A stretch of DNA of 64,000 nt, from NCBI RefSeq assembly GCF_003651225.1, contig NZ_RCDB01000003.1, positions 1 to 64,000 of the forward strand, written 5' to 3'. The notes under the pieces were generated by a model that made no database searches, was not told the origin of the DNA, and saw nothing but the letters and a program-made list of their open reading frames with translations. This document shows positions 44,449 through 51,403 of the stretch, in pieces; positions within the stretch are counted from its first letter, which is position 1, and every line of letters begins with the position of its first letter. The position numbers were made by a program, and so were the translations under genes. The stretch comes from Microbacterium telephonicum. Lineage in GTDB: Bacteria; Actinomycetota; Actinomycetes; Actinomycetales; Microbacteriaceae.

Positions 44449-45257
44449 CCACGGCGCCGCTCACGCCCCCGTTCACGCCCCGGTCCCGTCAGTGGGCCGA
44501 CCTGTCCGGGCCCGCGCTCACGGCGGCCCTCACGGAACGCTCGATCGCCATCGTACCCATCGGTGCGATCGAGCACCACGGCCCCCATCTGCCGCTGCGC
44601 ACGGACGCCCTCGTCGCAGAGGCGATCGCCACCGCGGCGGTGGAAAGGGTCGCCGCCGAGGGGATCGATGCCTGGGTGCTGCCGACGATCAGCTACGCCA
44701 AGTCGGACGAACACCATTGGGCACCGGGCACCGTGTGGCTCGAGGGCACCACGGTGCTCGACACGCTCGTCGACATCGGTCAGTCCATCGCGGCGACCCC
44801 CGCGCGAACGGTCGTCTTCGTCAACGGTCACGGGGGCAACGTCATGCTGCTGGGGTGGGCCAACCGGGAGCTCCGCCGCAGATTCGGCCTGCGCACGTTC
44901 TCGATGCCGGCCACGGCCTCCGGCTCCGGCGACGGTCGGGACGGACGCCCCGACGAGATGGGGCAGGGCATCCACGGCGGCTTCTCCGAGACTTCGCTGG
45001 TGATGCACCTGGCGCCGCACTTGGTCGCGCCCGACATGCCGGCCAGGAACATCCCCGAGCACATCGCCGGTCTCACCCACGTCGGCTTCAACCGCAAACC
45101 CGTCATGTTCGGCTGGACCAGCGACGACTTCGGCCCCGAGGGCGTGATCGGCGACGCGACCGGCGCCAACGCCGTCCACGGCGAGACGCTCTACGAGCGA
45201 GGCGTGGACTTCGTGTGCGAGGCGCTGGCCGAGATCGACGGGTTCGTGTTCAGGTGA
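44445..45257 (+). CDS. Creatininase-family amidohydrolase
   Basis: 270 residues. Members open cyclic amides (creatinine), remove formyl groups (ArfB) or trim peptides (MftE) using two metal ions. The ligand motifs are present: IVPIGAIEHHGPHLPLRTD (Glu, His, Asp; about 33-51), VFVNGHGGN (about 125-133) and HGGFSETS (Glu, about 183). Translation is coupled to the flavoprotein before it and the PNPOx-like gene after it. With the deaminase-like enzyme it suggests sequential ring deamination and opening (inference). Confidence 0.85.
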   Translation: MTTAPLTPPFTPRSRQWADLSGPALTAALTERSIAIVPIGAIEHHGPHLPLRTDALVAEAIATAAVERVAAEGIDAWVLPTISYAKSDEHHWAPGTVWLEGTTVLDTLVDIGQSIAATPARTVVFVNGHGGNVMLLGWANRELRRRFGLRTFSMPATASGSGDGRDGRPDEMGQGIHGGFSETSLVMHLAPHLVAPDMPARNIPEHIAGLTHVGFNRKPVMFGWTSDDFGPEGVIGDATGANAVHGETLYERGVDFVCEALAEIDGFVFR

Positions 45258-45910
45258 CCGCCTCGTACTCCCCCGGCATTCCGCCCACCGCCGTCGTGAT
45301 CGATCACGACACCGATCCTGTGCAGTCCGACACACCGGCGGCCGACCCCCTCGCCCTCGCCGCGGCGTGGCTGCCCGGGCCCGGCGAGGACCGCATGCTG
45401 ATGACGGTGTCGACCGTGGGCCTCGACGGCCTTCCCGACGCTCGGACCACGATGCTCAGCGATTACGACGGCGAGCGCTTCTTCTTCCACACCGATGCGA
45501 ACAGCCGCAAGGTCGCCGAGCTAGCCGCCTCACCCGGGGTCGCTCTCACCATCCTGTGGCCCGGTGTCACGCGCCAACTCATCGTCCAGGGAACGGCGCG
45601 GCGCTCGCCTCGCACCGAATCCGACGCGGCCTACCGGCACCGCTCTCCGTATCTGCAGCAGCTCGCCTGGCAGAACACGGCGGAGTTCGCGCAGCGGCCA
45701 CTCGCCGAGCGGCGCGCGCGGTGGCGGAACTTCCTGAGCGCGCACGGCGGTGCCGAGCAGCCCGTGTTCACGCCCCCGGAGGAATGGGTGGGATTCGCCG
45801 TCACGCCCCATCGGCTGGTGTTCTGGGTGTCCAACCCGGATGCCGCGAGCCGCCGCATCGCGTACACGCGCGAAGAGGCGGGTTGGGCACGCACGACCCT
45901 CCCCGGCTGA
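45254..45910 (+). CDS. Pyridoxamine-5'-phosphate-oxidase-like flavoprotein
   Basis: 218 residues with the PNPOx split barrel: DGLPDARTTMLSDYDGERFFFHTDANSRK (FMN-phosphate contacts in ARTTML and FFFHTDANSRK) and FWVSNPDAASRRIAY at the end. GTG start overlapping the creatininase stop (GTGA). True PdxH is possible, but placement as the third gene of a catabolic operon suggests a flavin-dependent oxidase or reductase of a pathway intermediate. Confidence 0.75.
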   Translation: MTASYSPGIPPTAVVIDHDTDPVQSDTPAADPLALAAAWLPGPGEDRMLMTVSTVGLDGLPDARTTMLSDYDGERFFFHTDANSRKVAELAASPGVALTILWPGVTRQLIVQGTARRSPRTESDAAYRHRSPYLQQLAWQNTAEFAQRPLAERRARWRNFLSAHGGAEQPVFTPPEEWVGFAVTPHRLVFWVSNPDAASRRIAYTREEAGWARTTLPG

Positions 45911-45932
45911 ACGCGCTCCGGCCGGCTGACGC

Positions 45933-46430
45933 CTAGGCTGCGAGCGAGAGGTAGGGTTCCCACGCCGGATCGCTGCGCTCGGTGCCGCGCACCGTCCAGT
46001 GCGCACCGTGCGGCGGCTGCGGCAGGAAACGCAGCTCCCAGTCCATCTCCTGGGGGGTGCGGTCGCCCTTGACGTTGTTGCAGCGAAGGCAGCACGCGAC
46101 GAGGTTCTCCCAGGAGTCCGCCCCGCCGCGCGAGCGCGGCAGCACGTGGTCGATCGTCGAGGCGGTCTTGCCGCAGTATCCGCAGCGGTGAGCGTCGCGG
46201 CGGAGCACGCCGCGACGGGTCACCGGCACGCGTCTGCCTCCCGGCACGCGCACATAACGGCTCAGCAGGATGACGGCGGGGCGGTCGTGCGCCCCCCGCG
46301 TCCCCCAGACGGGATCGCCGTCGACACGTTCGACGACGGTGGCCTTGTCGTTCATGACGAGCACGAGGGCCCGCTTGAACGACACGATGGCCAACGGTTC
46401 ATATCCTGCGTTCAGCACCAGAGTGCGCAT
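45933..46430 (-). CDS. HNH endonuclease-family protein, actinobacterial core type
   Basis: 165 residues, start MRTLVLNAGYEPLAIVSFKR, a highly conserved actinobacterial protein. The HNH motif has zinc pairs CGYCGK and CLRCN, with STIDHVLPRSRGGADSWENL between. Function unknown despite conservation. Confidence 0.92.
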   Translation of the reverse strand: MRTLVLNAGYEPLAIVSFKRALVLVMNDKATVVERVDGDPVWGTRGAHDRPAVILLSRYVRVPGGRRVPVTRRGVLRRDAHRCGYCGKTASTIDHVLPRSRGGADSWENLVACCLRCNNVKGDRTPQEMDWELRFLPQPPHGAHWTVRGTERSDPAWEPYLSLAA

Positions 46431-46511
46431 GGGTGTCCTCTCGAACGGCCGTGACGGCTTCAGCGGTTGTCCGACTGCGACGACGCGCGAACCCAGGCGC
46501 AGGCACGAAAA

Positions 46512-46538
46512 AAGGCGCTGTCATGATGACAGCGCCTT
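46512..46538 (-). terminator. Intrinsic terminator with T-run (minus strand)
   Basis: AAGGCGCTGTCA-TGA-TGACAGCGCCTT, a perfect 12-bp stem; on the minus strand it is followed by six T. It ends a leftward transcript that begins between 46540 and 46774. In 46431-46774 I see no credible protein gene. Confidence 0.8.
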
Positions 46539-46774
46539 GATGACCACGACGGATGTCGCGGGTTCCGTGCACACGATGCCGGAGGACATGACGGCCTAAC
46601 GCATCCAGGGTTCGAATGCGGGGTCGTGCGTCCATGTCGGCTCCCCCTCGGCTCACGCGAGCGTCGGGAACAGGCTAATGCACGCCGCGGACACCGGGGC
46701 CCAACGACAGATGAACGGATGCCGCGTGTCCGCGAGTGCGGGCACGCGGCATCCGTGCGATCAGAGGCGGGCGG

Positions 46775-47650
46775 TCAGCGGGCGTTGGCCTGCAGCCACG
46801 ACTCCGCGTTGGCCCACGCGCCGTTGACGTAGATCTCGAGGTGGAGGTGGGTGCCGTAGGCGCGACCGGTGTCGGAGACCTGGCCGATGAGCTGGCCCGC
46901 CGTCACGGTGTCGCCGACCTGGACGGTGCGGCTGCCGTAGAGCATGTGCGCGTAGAGCGAGGTCACCGAGGTGCCGCCGATGTTGTGGGCGATCTTCACG
47001 TAGACGCCCCAGCCCGGACCGTTCTCGGTCGAGGCGACCACGACGCCGTCGGCGATGGCGTAGATCGGGGTGCCGCGGCCGACCATGTAGTCGATGCCCT
47101 TGTGGCCGGCGTAGGGAGCGCCGAAGTTGTCGAAGTGCGTGAGGGGGCGCACGACCTCGCCGGAGGCGGCGATGGACTGCGCGATCGCTCCGGTGTAGGC
47201 GGCCGACGACGCGGCGTTCGAGGCGACACGTGCCGCGAGGGCGGCCTTGGCTGCTTCCTCGGCCTTGGTCTTCGCGATCTCCTCGGGGGTCGTCGCGCTG
47301 TAGCCGCCGCGGTCGAAGGCGGCCGGCGAGGCCTCGGAGGCGACGACGAGCGACTGCGCGTTGTCGGCGGCGACCTGCTGGATCGTGACGGCCTCGGCCG
47401 GATCGGTGCGGGTCGCGGCGAAGGCGGGGATCGCGACGGTGGCGACCAGGCCCGCGACGGCGGCGACGGTGAAGAAGCTGCGCGCGTGATGCTTGACGCC
47501 GCGGGAGGAGGGACGGGCGGGGGGCGCGGTCGTCGCGGGCGTCTTCGCTGCCGTCGTGCGGACGGGGGCGCGGCGCGCGCGATCGCGTCGGGTGGGGACC
47601 GTCGTCGACGTTTCGGGTGCGTCTTCGGACGGGTCGTACTGTTCAGCCAA
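46775..47650 (-). CDS. Secreted M23-family peptidoglycan peptidase
   Basis: 291 residues. A charged Pro/Thr/Arg-rich cytoplasmic N-terminus precedes a signal or anchor segment (FFTVAAVAGLVATVAIPAFA, about 91-110), then a helical spacer and the LytM/M23 domain. Zinc ligands are in HKGIDY (about 183) and HLHLEIY (about 268). It probably cuts peptidoglycan cross-bridges. I chose the TTG at 47650 because GGAGG lies five nt before it; no ATG is suitably placed and an upstream GTG (47698) has no ribosome binding site. A leader of about 180 nt precedes it. Confidence 0.82.
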   Translation of the reverse strand: MAEQYDPSEDAPETSTTVPTRRDRARRAPVRTTAAKTPATTAPPARPSSRGVKHHARSFFTVAAVAGLVATVAIPAFAATRTDPAEAVTIQQVAADNAQSLVVASEASPAAFDRGGYSATTPEEIAKTKAEEAAKAALAARVASNAASSAAYTGAIAQSIAASGEVVRPLTHFDNFGAPYAGHKGIDYMVGRGTPIYAIADGVVVASTENGPGWGVYVKIAHNIGGTSVTSLYAHMLYGSRTVQVGDTVTAGQLIGQVSDTGRAYGTHLHLEIYVNGAWANAESWLQANAR

Positions 47651-47860
47651 TAGTTCCTCCGGCGCCTCCGCACCGGTCAGGCGCTGGTTCGTCGGCACTA
47701 TGTGTGTCGCACTGTGTGGGGCACAGGCGTAGGGCTTCACCACGCGAACGACGAACCGATGAGGCAATCCGGGTGGCGGTCCTGTGGCGGGCTTCTCGCC
47801 GACGGACTTCCCCGAGGCTACCCGAAGGTAACGAATAAGTCACGTTACGTTCGTGTTGCC
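47651..47860 (-). other. Long 5' leader/promoter region of the M23 peptidase gene
   Basis: About 210 nt with no gene. On the minus strand, blocks such as TCGGGGAAGTCCGTCGG and AGCCCGCCACAGGACCGCCA suggest RNA structure. Actinobacterial cell-wall hydrolase genes often carry c-di-AMP (ydaO) riboswitches here, but I could not match the hallmark segments, so no family is assigned. Confidence 0.3.
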
Positions 47861-47881
47861 CAGAGCTCTTTGCGCGGATCC

Positions 47882-48589
47882 TCAGTTTTCGGCGCGCGCG
47901 TCGACCACGAAGATGTGGGATGCCACTTCCACCGGCAGCTCGAGCCCTTCGTCGCCGCCGTCCATCCGCGCCAGCACGTATCCCTCGCTGAACTGGAAGG
48001 TGCCCACGCCGCCGGGCACGATGCCCGCGGTGCGCAGCTGCCCGAGCAGTTCGGGGTCGACCTGCACCGGCTCGGCGAGGCGGCGCACGGTCGCCGTGAC
48101 CGGACCGTCGAGCGTGCCGAGCAGCCGGACGAGTCCGACGACGCCCTCGTCGAACGTGCGCGCCGGCGCGTCGCCGAGCTGGTCGAGTCCGGGGATCGGG
48201 TTGCCGTAGGGCGACTCGGTGGGGTGGTCGAGCAGCTCGAGCAGCCGGCGCTCGACGTGCTCGCTCATGACGTGCTCCCACCGGCACGCCTCATCGTGGA
48301 CGTATGCCCAGTCCAGGCCGATGACGTCGCTGAGCAGGCGCTCGGCGAGGCGGTGCTTGCGCATGACGTCGACGGCCTTCTGCCGGCCGGCATCCGTCAG
48401 TTCGAGCGAGCGGTCGTCGGAGACGATGATCAGCCCGTCGCGCTCCATCCGCCCGACGGTCTGCGACACGGTCGGTCCGGAGTGGCCGAGGCGCTCGGAG
48501 ATGCGTGCGCGCAGGGGGACGATGCCCTCCTCCTCGAGTTCGAGGACGGTGCGCAGGTACATCTCGGTGGTGTCGATCAGATCGGTCAT
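47882..48589 (-). CDS. DtxR/IdeR-family metal-dependent regulator
   Basis: 235 residues. The N-terminal winged helix (MTDLIDTTEMYLRTVLELEEEG, shown as TTEMYLRTVLELEEEG, then HSGPTVSQTVGRMERDGL) is followed by the metal-binding dimerisation domain (HRLAERLLSDVIGLDW, then EACRWEHVMSEHVERRL with the Cys, Glu and His ligands) and a C-terminal SH3-like domain. It should repress iron or manganese uptake genes when metal is plentiful. It is divergent from serC, with 99 nt between the starts. Confidence 0.93.
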   Translation of the reverse strand: MTDLIDTTEMYLRTVLELEEEGIVPLRARISERLGHSGPTVSQTVGRMERDGLIIVSDDRSLELTDAGRQKAVDVMRKHRLAERLLSDVIGLDWAYVHDEACRWEHVMSEHVERRLLELLDHPTESPYGNPIPGLDQLGDAPARTFDEGVVGLVRLLGTLDGPVTATVRRLAEPVQVDPELLGQLRTAGIVPGGVGTFQFSEGYVLARMDGGDEGLELPVEVASHIFVVDARAEN

Positions 48590-48676
48590 CTCAGGCCTCG
48601 ATAGGGGTCGCGAAACAGCCCGCCCAGCCTATCGTTTGTAACGGCCGCGCGGCCGTGCGCATCGGGTCGCGCCCCC

Positions 48677-48682
48677 TAGGAT
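48677..48682 (+). promoter_or_regulatory. -10 box of leaderless serC promoter
   Basis: TAGGAT ends six nt before the serC ATG at 48689. Confidence 0.55.
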
Positions 48683-48688
48683 CGGGAC

Positions 48689-49807
48689 ATGGCCCACATC
48701 ACGCTGCCCCGCGAGATCCTGCCCGCCGACGGACGCTTCGGATGCGGCCCGTCCAAGATCCGCGCGGAGCAGCTCGCCTCGCTCGCCGGTCCGGGCTCGG
48801 TGCTCATGGGCACGTCGCACCGCCAGGCGCCGATCAAGAGCCTCGTCGGCCAGGTGCGCGCCGGCCTGTCCGACCTGCTGCGCCTGCCCGAGGGCTACGA
48901 GATCATCGCCGGCAACGGCGGCTCCACGGCGTTCTGGGACGCCGCCGCCTTCGGCCTGGTCGACACCCGCGCGCAGGCGCTCGTCTTCGGCGAGTTCGGC
49001 GGCAAGTTCGCCGCCGCCGCGAAGACCCCGTGGCTCGAGGCCCCCGACGTGCGCAAGGCCGACGCGGGCTCGCGCGTCGCCGCCGAGCCGGTCGAGGGCG
49101 TCGACGTGTACGCCTGGCCGCACAACGAGACCTCCACCGGCGTGTCCGCCCCCGTCGAGCGGGTCGCCGGCGACGAGGGCGCCCTGACGGTCATCGACGC
49201 GACGAGCGCAGCCGGCGGCATCAACTTCTCCGTCTCGCAGTGCGATGTCTACTACTTCGCCCCGCAGAAGAACCTCGGCTCCGACGGCGGGCTGTGGTTC
49301 GCCGCGGTCTCCCCCGCCGCGATCGAGCGGATCGAGCGGATCGCGGCATCCGGACGCTACATCCCGGAGTTCCTGAGCCTGAAGAACGCGCTCGACAACT
49401 CCCGCCTGAACCAGACGCTCAACACTCCGGCCGTCGCGACGCTGCACCTGCTCGACAAGCAGCTCGAGTGGATCAACGACAACGGCGGCCTCGGCTGGGC
49501 GTCGGCGCGCACGCGCGAGTCCTCGTCGGCGCTCTACGAGTGGGCGGACAGCACCGCGTACGCGACGCCGTTCGTCGCCGACCCGGCCCACCGCTCCCCC
49601 GTCGTGGCCACGATCGACTTCGACGACACGGTCGAGGCGGCGGCGGTCGCCGCGAGCCTGCGCAGCAACGGCATCGTCGACACCGAGCCCTACCGCAAGC
49701 TCGGCCGCAACCAGCTGCGCGTGGCGACGTTCGTCTCCATCGAGCCCGACGACGTGCGCCAGCTCATCCGCTGCATCGAGTACACGGTCGACGCGCTCAA
49801 GGGCTGA
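48689..49807 (+). CDS. serC: Phosphoserine aminotransferase
   Basis: 372 residues; makes 3-phosphoserine from 3-phosphohydroxypyruvate and glutamate with PLP. FGCGPSKIRAEQL at the start is typical of the actinobacterial type. The Schiff-base lysine lies in YYFAPQKNLGSDGG (about residue 194), and ATSAAGGINF precedes it. Leaderless start. Confidence 0.95.
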   Translation: MAHITLPREILPADGRFGCGPSKIRAEQLASLAGPGSVLMGTSHRQAPIKSLVGQVRAGLSDLLRLPEGYEIIAGNGGSTAFWDAAAFGLVDTRAQALVFGEFGGKFAAAAKTPWLEAPDVRKADAGSRVAAEPVEGVDVYAWPHNETSTGVSAPVERVAGDEGALTVIDATSAAGGINFSVSQCDVYYFAPQKNLGSDGGLWFAAVSPAAIERIERIAASGRYIPEFLSLKNALDNSRLNQTLNTPAVATLHLLDKQLEWINDNGGLGWASARTRESSSALYEWADSTAYATPFVADPAHRSPVVATIDFDDTVEAAAVAASLRSNGIVDTEPYRKLGRNQLRVATFVSIEPDDVRQLIRCIEYTVDALKG

Positions 49808-49858
49808 CGCCCGCCCCGCGCCGGGCCGCTCGGCTCAGCCGAGGGGTGACGGACGGGG

Positions 49859-49981
49859 GCGTGCTCGATCGTCGACGCGCGCGGCGAGCGCATCGTGGAG
49901 CCGGGCGCGTTCGACCTGCTGGTCGGGCCGTCCTCGCGCGACGAGGCGCTGCTGGCCGCCGGATTCGAGATCACGGCCTGA
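49859..49981 (+). pseudogene. Remnant of a GH3 beta-glucosidase (C-terminal fibronectin-like end)
   Basis: About 40 in-frame codons without a start: ACSIVDARGERIVEPGAF, then DLLVGPSSRDEALLAAGFEI and a TGA. VDA-G-RVVEPG-F-LLVG-SSRD is the typical tail of family-3 glycoside hydrolases. A TGA at 49847-49849 closes the frame upstream, and the catalytic domains (700 residues or more) are absent. Confidence 0.65.
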
Positions 49982-49999
49982 GCGCGCGGGTCCGGCGGG

Positions 50000-50659
50000 T
50001 CACTCCTCGTCGGACCCGGCCTCGTCGTCGTCGGTGTCATCGGGCTCGGCGTCGTCGTCGAGCTCGTCGAGGTCGTCGTCCGCATCCGCGTCGTCGTCCT
50101 CGGTGTCGTCGTCCGTGTCGTCGTTCGCGTCCTCGTCCAGTTCGTCGATGTCGACGCCGTCGAGGTCTCCGGCGTGCAGGATCGGCGAACCGTCCTCGTC
50201 GAAGTCCTCGGCATCCACGTCGTCGAGATCGTCGCCGTCGTCGTCCGCCTCGTCGAGGTCGTCGCCCTCGTCGTCGTCCAGGTCGGCGTCCTCGTCGTCG
50301 GCCGACTCGGCCAGCGCCGCCTGCGCGGCCTGGTAGTCGGCCAGACGCACCGCCCACGGCACCCACTCGGGCGCGAGCAGCGCACCTTCGCCGGGGAGCA
50401 GCTCGACCTCGAGCACGGTCGGCTCGGCGTCCTCGACGACGGCGAGGCTCACGGTCCAGAACCAGCCGGGGTAGGCCGGCAGACGATTGTGGAAGCGCAG
50501 CGAGACCACGCCGTCGGGCTCGACGGAGTGACCCGCGACATCGCCGACCGTGGCGTCGGCGGTGATCTCCCGCAGCGCGGCGCGCGCGAGGTCGTGCGCG
50601 TCGAGCAGGCGCTGATCGGGCGCCTCGAGCGACTCCGGAGTCTCAGGCGTCGAGGTCAT
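50000..50659 (-). CDS. DUF3027-type protein with a long poly-acidic tail
   Basis: 219 residues. The first 125 residues match the actinobacterial DUF3027 (LRFHNRLPAYPGWFWTVSLAVV, seen here as NRLPAYPGWFWTVSLAV, then LAPEWVPWAVRLADYQAA). The rest is about 85 residues of Asp/Glu with few other residues, a DNA-mimic-like or chaperone-like composition. The ATG at 50659 lies inside the end of the cold-shock gene (17 nt overlap), so the two are coupled. Confidence 0.82.
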   Translation of the reverse strand: MTSTPETPESLEAPDQRLLDAHDLARAALREITADATVGDVAGHSVEPDGVVSLRFHNRLPAYPGWFWTVSLAVVEDAEPTVLEVELLPGEGALLAPEWVPWAVRLADYQAAQAALAESADDEDADLDDDEGDDLDEADDDGDDLDDVDAEDFDEDGSPILHAGDLDGVDIDELDEDANDDTDDDTEDDDADADDDLDELDDDAEPDDTDDDEAGSDEE

Positions 50660-51023
50660 CGGCAACCTTGCGCAGGATCGCGGCGACCTTCTTCGCCTGC
50701 GCGCCCTGCGGGTAGTTCCCTCGGCGCAGGTCGCCGCCGATGCCGTCGAGCAGCTTCACGAGGTCCTCGACGATGATCGCCATGTCGTCGGCCTTCGCGC
50801 GATTGCGCTTGGCCAGGCTCACCGGCGCCTCGATGACGCGCACCGAGAGCGCCTGCGGCCCCTTGCGACCGTCGGCGACACCGAACTCCAGACGGGTGCC
50901 GGTCTTCACGACCGCGCCGGCGGGGAGCGCCGTGGCATGCAGGAACACGTCCTGACCGTCCTCGGCGGTGATGAAGCCGAAGCCCTTCGCCTCGTCGTAG
51001 TACCTGACCTTGCCGGTGGGCAT
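50643..51023 (-). CDS. Cold-shock-domain protein with C-terminal extension
   Basis: 126 residues. The cold-shock domain (MPTGKVRYYDEAKGFGFITA with RNP1-like KGFGFI, then DVFLHATALP) takes the first 66 residues. A helical tail of 60 residues is added, so it is almost twice the size of CspA. Binds single-stranded nucleic acid. This gene and the DUF3027 gene after it are a common actinobacterial pair. Confidence 0.9.
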   Translation of the reverse strand: MPTGKVRYYDEAKGFGFITAEDGQDVFLHATALPAGAVVKTGTRLEFGVADGRKGPQALSVRVIEAPVSLAKRNRAKADDMAIIVEDLVKLLDGIGGDLRRGNYPQGAQAKKVAAILRKVADDLDA

Positions 51024-51120
51024 CTGAGAACCTCGCTGGAGTACGCCCGCGTCCGCGGGCAGGGTGATACCGGAGCCACGCCGGCCCCGGCATCCAGCCT
51101 ACGGCACCGACGCGACGCAC

Positions 51121-51126
51121 TAGGCT
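51121..51126 (+). promoter_or_regulatory. -10 box of leaderless promoter (small membrane protein operon)
   Basis: TAGGCT ends seven nt before the ATG at 51134. Confidence 0.5.
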
Positions 51127-51133
51127 GAGACGG

Positions 51134-51400
51134 ATGAGCACTCAGCCCCCCGGTGAGGACCTCCCCGTCCGCCGAATCGACCGCATCCTCGCGTTCATGT
51201 CGTTGGGTCTGCTCGTCCTGTCGATCGTCGCGTTCCTCGCGATCATGATCGGGTCCTCGTCCGGCGCCGACATGGCCTCGGGCATGTGGCCCGCGGTGGG
51301 CGTCGTCGTCTACTTCGCACCGATCCTCGCCTTCGCGATGCTGCTGACCGTGCTCATCATGACCTTCATCCGAAAGGCGCGGGCCGGCCGAGGCCGCTGA
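51134..51400 (+). CDS. Small two-helix membrane protein
   Basis: 88 residues with helices ILAFMSLGLLVLSIVAFLAI and VGVVVYFAPILAFAMLLTVL, a short loop and a basic C-terminus. No family function known. Three nt before the helicase-associated gene, so probably co-transcribed with it. Confidence 0.75.
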   Translation: MSTQPPGEDLPVRRIDRILAFMSLGLLVLSIVAFLAIMIGSSSGADMASGMWPAVGVVVYFAPILAFAMLLTVLIMTFIRKARAGRGR

Positions 51401-51403
51401 GTC

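Noticed and set aside
46540..46660. Short protein frame starting at the SD-preceded ATG near 46635 (minus strand)
   Set aside because: The frame reads straight through the terminator hairpin and has no recognisable content.
46736..47653. Long open frame on the plus strand opposite the M23 peptidase gene
   Set aside because: It is an Arg/Gly-rich shadow frame caused by high GC; the M23 motifs are on the other strand.
47651..47860. c-di-AMP (ydaO) riboswitch
   Set aside because: Gene context fits, but the conserved GGGTGAATC and CCGACAGCTAACC-like segments could not be found, so it was not called.
50037..50366. Repetitive Ser-rich or Arg-rich open frames at 50.0-50.4 kb
   Set aside because: They are complements of the poly-acidic codons of the DUF3027 gene, and not a repeat array.
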